Assembly (NCBI GenBank): GCA_943704525.1
Contig: CALSCQ010002078.1
Span: 7,501 to 24,551 of the forward strand
Length of the DNA stretch: 17,051 nucleotides
Direction: 5' to 3'
Origin: Pigoraptor vietnamica
Lineage: Eukaryota > Opisthokonta > Filasterea
Positions 7,330-14,838 of this stretch are shown in pieces. The position numbers were made by a program, and so were the translations under genes. The notes beneath the pieces are model-generated. The model did no database searches, was not told the origin of the DNA, and saw only the letters and a list, made by a program, of their open reading frames with translations. How positions within the stretch are numbered: the first letter of the stretch is position 1; the number at the start of each line of letters is the position of its first letter.

Positions 7330-8284
7330 CGTTGTGTGTGTGTGTGCGTGTAACAGAGCACTGACTGACCGTTTGGAGTTCAGGCAATGTGGCCGAAACT
7401 AACTGGAGCTCGGCGCGCCTGCGGTCGCGCGTGGACCGCAGTGTTTCGTCAGATCAGTTCTGATCTCCGCCAGCAACGACCGTGCTTTGGCCGGTCGTCT
7501 CGGTGCGTTTGTGGGTGAGGCTGACCACGCGCGAGGGCGACTGCCGCATCCATTAGAATATAGAGACAAACTACGACATGGTTCTCCGGCTGTAACAGAC
7601 TGTAACACCGGACGTCGTCGAACATCAAAGGCGTTCCGTCACTCACTAGAGTGCTGTTATTTGCAGCTCGCTCATAATGACCGCAGAGCCTATTTGAAAA
7701 CGGACGACTTCATTTCGAATTGAGCAGTGCCATGAGTCGTGGTCGAAGGTCTTGGTGCGCTTGGGCTGCCGGCCTTCGTCATTTCCACGAGATGCGCGTG
7801 CGGCACAAGCCGACGCCACGGGGACCGGCCACAGCCGCACGACGCGCGCCGCAAGCGCCTCACCTTTAGCAATCGCAGCCGCGCGAAAGAGGGACGAAAT
7901 CACTGACAGCGCTTCGACTCGGCAGGCGATGCCGTCCTTGTCGCTGCCTCGAGCACTTCGGACAAATGCTGCGCGTCTCGGCGCGATGGCGCAGGGGTCT
8001 CACACGCGCCACCACTTCGTACAGGACGTCTTGCACTTCGCAAGACTTTGCGCACACATTAGCCGCGGCGTTGAAAGTGGTGGGAGCTACGCCCTCGGCG
8101 GCTCGGTAGGCGCGCACCCATCGCCATAAACAGCTCCTGCACCCACAATTCCGCGCGGGATACATCCTTCTGCTGCTCGACGTGGGCGTCTCAGCGCTCG
8201 TACCAGCCATGTCCGCACCCTTAACTTCCCCTTGTTGTTGCGCCGCTTCGTCGCAGCACAAGACGTCACCCGCCTTGACCCTCT
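7330..8284. other. Gene-poor region, no confident gene
   Basis: About 950 bp between the bZIP upstream region and the 43-bp minisatellite. Several overlapping ORFs exist on both strands but none has family similarity or a clean start. The only hint of coding is on the minus strand in 7646-8181. I see no tRNA box B, no rRNA and no mobile-element ends. Confidence 0.4.
7646..8181 (-). other. Uncertain coding traces (possible small spliced gene or decayed gene)
   Basis: The minus strand 8181-8118 reads VEQQKDVSRAELWVQELFMAM, which looks like a real amphipathic helix. It is followed immediately by GTGCGC, a donor matching the window's rule. A CAG acceptor ending at 7969 would join in frame to a segment (7968-7860) reading FVRSARGSDKDGIACRVEAL and SVISSLFRAAAIAK, open to a TAG at 7646. 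No upstream exon or start codon could be found, and in GC-rich DNA alternative frames often look helical. It may be a terminal part of an unrecognised gene, a pseudogene or chance. Confidence 0.15.
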
Positions 8285-8460
8285 CAACCGGCAGCAGGCC
8301 GGCACATCAGTATCTGGCCCACAACGGTACCCAACCGGCAGCAGGCCGGCGCGTATCTGGCCCACAACGGTACCCAACCGGCAGCAGGCCGGCGCGTATC
8401 TGGCCCACAACGGTACCCAACCGGCAGCAGGCCGGCGCGTATCTGGCCCACAACGGTACC
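8285..8460. repeat. 43-bp minisatellite, four tandem copies
   Basis: Copies at 8285-8331 (47 bp, 4-bp longer variant), 8332-8374, 8375-8417 and 8418-8460. The last three are identical. Each contains the dyad CCGGCAGCAGGCCGG and ends CAACGGTACC. The period is not a multiple of three, so the three frames rotate through the copies, which argues against a protein repeat. There are no unique spacers, so it is not CRISPR. Confidence 0.95.
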
Positions 8461-8645
8461 GAATTCGAAACGAGCGCGAGAATGTCAGACACAACCCCCT
8501 CCGCAAGTGCGCACGCGGGGATGTCGCTCGATTTTACGGTCCATGTCGAGGCAGTCGTGCGCGAGATCCTCGAACGTGCAGCAGCGAAAGAGCGAGGTGC
8601 TCGAGCGTGCGCCGCCCGTTTGCAATGCACTCGAGGAATATAAAG

Positions 8646-8690
8646 CACCAAAAAAAGAAAGAAAAAAAAGAAGAAAAACGAAAAAAAATG
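8646..8690 (+). repeat. A-rich tract
   Basis: About 45 bp of A with scattered G, preceded by GAATATAAAGCACC. It could be a poly(A)-like remnant or, on the minus strand, a T-rich tract. No flanking target-site duplication or retroelement body is recognisable. Confidence 0.7.
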
Positions 8691-8737
8691 GGCAATTCGC
8701 ACTCTTCATGAGCACATTAAAGATAAAAACAAACGCA

Positions 8738-8968
8738 CTACACGGCACCCTTCAACTCAATCCTCTGTCTCTTGTACCGCCGTATCTCCCGCCGCTCCTC
8801 TCGCGCCTCTCGCCGCTCCTCCTTTAGACTGGCGATTAGCTCATTGTATATGCGTACCTGACGTTCAAGTTTGGTGCGCTCGACGTTGTCGCCGCCTTCG
8901 CCAAGTGCGGCGAGTTCCAACTCCAAATTGGCGCGTTTCAGGTAAAACTCCTCGATGGAGACCGACAT
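8738..8968 (-). CDS. Small charged coiled-coil protein, 76 aa, unrecognised
   Basis: ORF of 76 aa from an ATG at 8968 (context AAGAATGTC) to TAG at 8738. I do not recognise a family. The first half reads MSVSIEEFYLKRANLELELA with Leu-rich helix character. The second half is strongly Glu/Arg-rich (IYNELIASLKEERREAREER...) and should form a long charged helix or coiled coil. The frame stays open upstream through the 41/42-bp minisatellite, but that part translates as repeat sequence, so the ATG at 8968 is preferred. It could be a complete small protein or the last exon of a larger minus-strand gene. No TATA box or intron signal fixes this. Confidence 0.4.
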   Translation of the reverse strand: MSVSIEEFYLKRANLELELAALGEGGDNVERTKLERQVRIYNELIASLKEERREAREERREIRRYKRQRIELKGAV

Positions 8969-9050
8969 TCTTTGTCCCCTGCGCTCGGCGGAATGCCCTC
9001 GCGACGAAAAATAGATGAGAAACCCACTTTTCAACAACTGAGCAAACGGA

Positions 9051-9299
9051 TGTTTGCACTGAGGGGCTCTACAAGTTTGAGTCTTGAGAGTGTTTTGCAG
9101 TTGAGGGGCTCTGCAGGTTTGAGTCTTGAGAGTGTTTTGCACTGAGGGGCTCTACAGGTTTGAGTCTTAGGAGTGTTTTGCAGTTGAGGGGATCTACAAG
9201 TTTGAGTCTTGAGAGTGTTTTGCACTGAGGGGCTCTACAGGTTTGAGTCTTGAGAGTGTTTTGCACTGAGGGGCTCTGCAGGTTTGAGTCTTGAGAGTG
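9051..9299. repeat. 41/42-bp minisatellite, six tandem copies
   Basis: Units at 9051-9092, 9093-9134, 9135-9175, 9176-9217, 9218-9258 and 9259-9299. Two unit types differ at CAGTTGAGGGG (42 bp) versus CACTGAGGGG (41 bp). They share GGTTTGAGTCTTGAGAGTG with a few substitutions. It is unrelated in sequence to the 43-bp repeat 0.6 kb away. The 41-bp copies shift frame, arguing against a conserved protein repeat. Confidence 0.95.
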
Positions 9300-9943
9300 A
9301 GTCGAGTGCCGAATCGGCGCCATACATTTTCCTGTTGTTACTCTCGACATTACACAAGTCTGACGGCACTTCACGCCTATGGCTTTGCGGTGTCCGTTTT
9401 CACCTCAAACCAAGGCAAAAAAACTGCCGCGTCTCTGCGCAACACTGCTGCGCCTTTCATAGTTACAGCCTGTCGACTCACAGGAGTAGTGAAATAGGTG
9501 TGAATTTCATTTGCCCAAACAGAAGGACAGTGCAGAAATACGTCAACCGCGCTTGCGTGCGCCCACGCAGAAGCAGCACGCACGCAAGCCAGGCGGGAAG
9601 AGAAACACGCGCACGGACAGAAACATACAAAACGCAGCAACGCATAAACACGCCAACGGTGACGCAAGCAGGCACACGCACACGCACGCAGCCGCTATAA
9701 CTCCCCGGACTCATCCACACGTGCAGCGATCACCGGTGCACGGGGACCGTCGACGGGAGAGTCGCAACACGACTAAACGGAAACCAAGGCGCACGCGGGT
9801 AACCCTATTCGCAGCGCCACATACAACCATCGAGAGTTGCGAGTGGAAACGATGTTCGGCGAGACACGAGAACGAACGGCGAGCGTCCGGACACGCGGAC
9901 GGCGAACGCAGAAAAGCGCCTCGGCCCATTCTCTACGCAGCGC
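9300..9943. other. 3' flank of the DYRK gene, no gene seen
   Basis: About 640 bp downstream of the kinase stop on the minus strand. It includes a CA/GC-rich stretch (about 9520-9720, many ACGCACGC runs). ORFs on either strand here are Arg/Thr/His-rich shadows. No canonical polyadenylation signal is visible for the kinase mRNA. Confidence 0.4.
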
Positions 9944-12900
9944 TCAGCCGTAGTAGTACTGGTCTTTCGAGCCGTACGAGTCCGAGAGCACCTTTCCAGA
10001 ATCCTTCGCAATCGGCGGAAGGAACTGCGACTGTATCGAGGCGCCCGCGGGCTTGCCGACGGTGCCGACGGCGCCGCTCGGACCCGACTGGCCGTCGCCC
10101 ACCGAGCTCGTCTGCTTCAGCGTGCTTGTCCTCCGCTTCTCCGGCTGCTGTCGCTGCGTCGACGACGCGTACGCGGCATTGCTGCGGGGCTGCGCGAAGC
10201 AAAAGACACCCAATGTTAGCCGACGGCCTACGGGACTCTGCCCAACACATGTGCACTTTGCAGGGCGTGCGAGAGCCCCGTAAAGGGACATGCACACACA
10301 CAACGTAGAGGCACATGCATGCGCTCACGAGATAAACGCAGATGCAATGCGCACAAGACGTAGGGGAACAGCGCGCTACGCGCCGGCAAGCGACGCACCT
10401 CGTTGATCCACTCGTGCCGCAGGGCCTCCTCCGGGGTCATGCGCTCGGCGGGATCCCACTTGAGGCATCGCTCGAGGAAGTTGATGAACACGTGGTCCGT
10501 ACAGCGGAGTGCCGTGTACATGTCCTTGCTGCCCGGCCGCCGCTTCTTCCCGCGCGAATTGGCGACAATGCGCGGGAGATTGTTCGAATCTGGAGAAACA
10601 TGAGCGAGACAGCGCGTGAGTGAAGAGACACATGCATATTGACAAGGGAACAAGGGAACACACCAAACGCGTGAAACAACAAGCACGCGGCAAAAAACAA
10701 AGAATGAAAGAATGAGAACACAGAGAGCCGAGTGACGTTCGTCACACGCACCAAAAAAGAGCTTTCGCCTGGACGACCGCTCGATTATCCGCTGCGACGG
10801 CACACCGAGTATCTCCATGATGCACGCGAGCTGCTCGACCTCGTTCTCGCCGGGGAAGAGGGGATAACCCGTGTACAGCTCCGCGAGGATGCAGCCAAAG
10901 CTCCACATGTCGATGGGGGTGCCGTACGGCTGGCCGAGGATGACCTCGGGCGAGCGGTAGAAGCGGCTCTGGATGTAAGTGTACACTGTCGAGAGAGAAA
11001 AGAGTGAGTGAGTCGTCGACCGGGAGAGACGAGAGACGGCGAAAGAGCACAACGTGAGAGGCTACACATGGAGAATGCCCTTCTTAATCGAGGGCGCAAA
11101 CAAGTAAGGGGTTCCATGCCACGGACGCGCAACGCACCTCGCTCGTTCTCAAAGCAGCTCGACCCAAAGTCGATGACCTTGATGGCGCTCTTCGTCGCGT
11201 GTTTCAAGAGGACGTTCTCCGGCTTGAGGTCGCAGTGGATAATGTTCTGGTCCTTGAGCAGCTTGAGGCACTGCAGTATTTGCACGGCGAACCGCCGGAT
11301 GAGCGAGAGCGAGAACCCTTGGAAATTGTTGTTCTTGATGAACTCGTAGAGGTTGAGCGACATGAGCTCGAACGAGATACAGAGGTGGTTGCGGAAGTAG
11401 AAGTACTCCGTCATGTGGATAATGTTGTGCGAGTTGTCGCGGTCCTGCGTGCGATAGCGCGCGTCGCAAGTGCGTTAAGAGAGGTCCCACAGCATAGCAG
11501 GCCTAGATTGTATGAAAAACGTGCCAAACGGCCACTTCTCCATCTCACCCCCTACCACTAACGCCTCACAAATAGTCGCACACAGACACACACAGACACT
11601 ACGGACATCAACAGGCACATGCACACACACACACACACGTGCACATGCACAGAAACACAGGTGCGCACCACTGCCACTGGCAACACCCGCGCAGCACCGA
11701 CACTCACGTGCTTCTTGAGAAAGTCGAGAATCTTGACTTCGATGAGGGCCTGGTGGTGGAAGCGCTTTTTGTTGCGGATGATCTTCACCGCCACCTGCTG
11801 GTCCGTCTTGTGGTCGATGCACTTGACGACCTGCCCAAACGACCCCTTGCCGAGCACCTCGAGCACCTCGTACCGATACGCGAGATGGTCGTTGAGCTGA
11901 ATAAGGTAGTCGCCCCGGCTGTCGTCGTACCCTGCACACGCACACAAAACAACGTCAGCGTGCTTCTACTCAAACACAAAGTATGTTGACAAGCACAGTT
12001 CTTAGCATCTGCACACGCACACAACACCGCGTCAGCGTGCTTCTACTCAAACACAAAGTATATTTGATGCGTACAAACAAGCACAGTCCTCAGCATCTCC
12101 ACCAAACGGCGTCAGAGCGCTCATACCAAACCCTGAGCCTATTTGCCCCATGCACATACGCACAGTTTTTCGCATTCAGCGCCAACATAAAAGACAGACA
12201 TGCTGCCCACCGTTGTTGTTCGCAGCGCCCGCGACACCTCGGATCTTCTTCTTGGCGTTGGGTCCCACAAAGTATACCTGCGGCGTGTCGAGCACCTCGC
12301 CGTGCTCGTACTGGCTCATGTAGGCCATCCACAGCTTGAGCGCGGCCGCGGGCGTGAGGGGAAGCGACGGCGCAGAGGGCACGTCGTCGTTCGGTACGGG
12401 TGAATCGGATCGCTCGCGATCAGAGTCGTCTGACCTTGTGCCCTTGGGCTTGCTGGCCTTTGGCGGCCGTCCCTGCTCCACCTTCATGCCGTTTTGTACT
12501 GTCCCGGATGTCGTCTGCAGGAGAGGGAAAAAAGATCAGCACCATGCGCCCAGTTACATATTCACACTTCACGTCCAATGGGCCTATAATAACACTGACG
12601 ACGTCCCCCCGTACCAGAGGTGCTTATACCCCTGCCCCCTACCCCAAAACATTGTTCCCATCCCCGCACACTCGCAAAGACCGCTCACCTTGTAATCGGC
12701 GTCCTTAAACAAGGGCTCCCCGAGCGGCTTCGAGAACGCAGGAAGAGGGGGCGGCGGAAACGACGCCATGCCACCGTTCACCGTCCCACTCGTCGTTGTG
12801 CTATACTTCTGTACACGCGGCGCCGCTTGCGACGACCCGCCCATCCCCGCGCTCTGCAAGGGGTCGATGCCGCCCGTCGGCCACTTTGGTTGAGGGGCAA

Positions 12901-13095
12901 CCGGCTGCGGCTTGTACTTGCTGAGGTTCAAGAGCGGAAGGGCGCCGGGCTTCGAGGGCGCGCCATCGCTGTGGGGCGAAAACAACAGCCAGTCAGTCGG
13001 TGGCCAATAATTTCCAAATACGCACGCACACATTCATGCGCACAACACACAAGGTACTCAGCAGCGCCCTCTTTGTCCCAAAACCACTCACGCAT

Positions 13096-13126
<31 letters not shown>

Positions 13127-13399
13127 GATGCATATATATGCATGCACACACACACACACACAAAGATGCATATATATGCATGCACACACACACACACACA
13201 CACACAAAGATGCATATATACGCATGCACACACACACACACACACCTGCACACACACACCCACACACCACCACCACGCCCCGCACACATACACCTCACTC
13301 CAGAAATATCAGGAAACACCAAGCTAACAACGCCTAAAGAGCAAACCCCAAGAGAAGCACCCACCCATAGCCAAACGACTGGCTCGGTTGGCCACTCAT
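9944..13399 (-). CDS. Class II DYRK (DYRK2/4-like) dual-specificity protein kinase, 8 exons
   Basis: Exons in transcript order: 13399-13365, 12968-12689, 12514-12211, 11931-11708, 11444-11138, 10985-10752, 10589-10399 and 10189-9944. They total 1821 nt, 606 aa plus TGA, and all phases agree. After a Pro/Ser-rich N-terminus comes the NAPA/DH-box region typical of class II DYRKs: [16 protein letters not shown] (166-181), [10 protein letters not shown] (186-195), [14 protein letters not shown] (204-217). The kinase domain (about 227-522) has GKGSFGQV (234-241), Lys256, Glu271, HCDLKPEN (351-358), DFG (373-375), [13 protein letters not shown] (385-397) with the autophosphorylated Tyr at 387, and [21 protein letters not shown]. 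All catalytic residues are intact. The C-tail (526-606) is Ser/Gln-rich and ends DQYYYG. Class II DYRKs autophosphorylate the activation-loop Tyr and then phosphorylate Ser/Thr substrates. Ser at SRFYRSPE is as in DYRK1, where DYRK2 has Ala. Exon 1 codes only 12 residues; its ATG (13399) is chosen because it splices in frame. Confidence 0.93.
11445..11707 (-). repeat. CA/TG-rich microsatellite within DYRK intron 4
   Basis: Intron 4 (263 nt) contains repeated CACA stretches (plus strand about 11578-11660, with an uninterrupted CA run at 11622-11638). On the transcript strand this is UG-rich. ORFs across it are artefacts. Confidence 0.7.
11932..12110. repeat. Imperfect tandem duplication inside DYRK intron 3, including its 3' splice site
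   Basis: Two copies with a 77-bp offset share a 32-bp identical core (11953-11984 and 12030-12061). Each is preceded by CTGCACACGCACACAA and followed by a diverged ACAAGCACAG...AGCATCT tail. On the transcript strand the shared CTGCACACGC block is the pyrimidine-poor acceptor GTGTGCGTGTGCAG used at 11932, so the upstream copy provides a second CAG (12011-12009). Confidence 0.85.
13092..13262. repeat. Compound (CA)n microsatellite with palindromic inserts in DYRK intron 1
   Basis: Runs of CA are interrupted three times by a 21-bp module (13124-13144, 13162-13182, 13206-13226). The first two contain the perfect 16-bp palindrome ATGCATATATATGCAT. The third has one change (TATACGC). The whole lies in the 396-nt first intron of the kinase gene. 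Palindrome plus alternating purine-pyrimidine tracts could form cruciform or Z-DNA. Confidence 0.9.
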
Positions 13400-14838
13400 C
13401 CTCTTCTATGGCCAGAGAGACGAGGCAGAAATTAACAGGAAGCGAGCGACCGCTTCAACGCCCCGCTCGATCGGGGGATCGCGCGACGCGCGTCAAAACG
13501 GACTGGGCGCCACACAGCCCAGCACGCGAAGTTGGCCGCGCGGGCTCACGACAGCCGTGTCGCGATCTCTCTCGTTCACCGCGCACGCTCTAACAACGAA
13601 ACCGCGTCATCGCCGTTGGGAGAAGGAGACGTACACGAAGCGACGCGCAGCGAAGGGCGGCGCAAAGCGAAGGAAGATTTTCCAATATGAACCGCTGAGA
13701 TGGGCGTCCTTGCCAACGTCACGCACACACGCAACTGGGCCCACCCCCTCTTACGCCGTAAACAGCGCCGAAATTTGCGGTTATGGCGCTTGTCGAGAGC
13801 AACAAAAGCGGGGCGATCGAAGAGGGCGGACACGCAAAGCGCGCGTGGTATGCCCGGAATTCGCGGACGACACACGAAAACGGGCGCGGACACCGACGCG
13901 ACGATCAAAGCGTCCTCGACAGCCGTAAGGAGAGACGACAGATAGAGATATGATATAAAGAGGTAATTATCGACGAAACGAGTGAGGCAGTTTGGCGCAA
14001 GAGGTGCCAGTCCCCAATTCTACACGTCGTAAACGGCTGACGTAGATGCGGCCAATGGCATGCACCCCACTGCACGCACGTCCAATAACAACACTTGTCG
14101 TCCGTGCTCTTAAGAAGAAGACAGGGCAAGGAGTCCACGCAGACAGACGGACGCAAGAGAGAGAGGGGGGGGAGAGTGCAATCGTCGCACACACACACGC
14201 GCACACACAGTGGACTGGCCCACTGAATAGCAGCTATGCCCAAAATTGAACGGAATTATTACATACGGGGTGTTGAGTTGGTTGCTGTGTTCAGTTGCTA
14301 GGCAATCAGACTGGCATTGGCATGTGTGGGATTGACTATGAAAATGTATTGGAGCGATACCCCGGATGTACACCCATAGAAGATCATGAAAATGTACTGA
14401 TTTGCACCCCGGATGCTTATAGATGTTATTTTAGTATGGCGAGCTATTGGTACCCTACCCCGGATTTAGATCAAGCGAGTTCCCTGATTATGAATATGTA
14501 CTGAAGCAATACCCCGGATGTTACCTAATTCATCAAAAGTGAATCCACAGTCAGCTGTTCACTTTTTGGCTGCCTTCAATTGGAAACGTCTCCATTTTTC
14601 CAAGAAATTTGCCGCTTTTCACATTAATTTGCACGGGATGACCCACCTCGCACTCGAGAGTCGGGGCGCACATGGGCCGTGCAGCGACACCTTGAAACGC
14701 AGAGTGCCATGCAGCCCCTTCGTGCGCTCTTCCCAAGGGTATTATTGCCCAGTTGTTATAGTCCACTGTATTCGCTCGTACTTTGCGCCATTTCCTTTGT
14801 TACATCGGCTGTGCGAGTTTGAAATCGAAACGGCAAAG
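13400..14838. other. Divergent intergenic region between DYRK and eIF4E
   Basis: About 1.4 kb with 5' regions of both divergent genes. 13400-13930 is GC-rich (DYRK leader/promoter side). 13930-14240 holds two CCAAT motifs (about 14053 and 14082) and a short CA tract (14190-14208). 14240-14640 is clearly A+T-richer and holds a degenerate repeat block. 14640-14838 is the eIF4E leader side. No TATA box at a convincing distance and no RNA gene are visible. Confidence 0.45.
14337..14519 (+). repeat. Degenerate approximately 50-bp repeats with a CCCCGGAT core, covered by a 69-codon ORF
   Basis: CCCCGGAT occurs at 14360, 14407, 14458 and 14512 (spacings 47, 51, 54). Three copies are preceded, 10-20 bp upstream, by ATGAAAATGTA or ATGAATATGTA. 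An ORF (14295-14504) reads through three copies as (Y/H)ENVL...PD-type peptide repeats. Base composition is A+T-richer than the neighbours. It may be a remnant of a repeat-encoding gene or a decayed mobile sequence; I recognise neither. Confidence 0.6.

Noticed and set aside
8507-8665. Plus-strand peptide MSDTTPSASAHAGMSLDF... before the A-rich tract
   Set aside because: A 53-codon ORF from 8482 in GC-rich DNA with no family similarity; it emerges from the minisatellite and both strands look equally open, so it was not called.
8636-8690. Retroelement poly(A) tail or SINE
   Set aside because: Only an A-rich tract is present. No target-site duplication, internal pol III boxes or reverse-transcriptase-like sequence was found nearby.
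8285-9299. CRISPR-like arrays
   Set aside because: Both arrays are head-to-tail minisatellites without spacers, in a eukaryotic genome.
9511-10308. Plus-strand ORF of 265 aa
   Set aside because: Arg/Thr/Ser-rich shadow covering the last DYRK exon and its 3' flank; the minus strand is the coding strand.
12620-13593. Plus-strand His/Thr-rich ORFs (235 and 197 aa) and minus-strand Cys/Val-rich ORFs
   Set aside because: Translations of the CA microsatellite in DYRK intron 1, not proteins.
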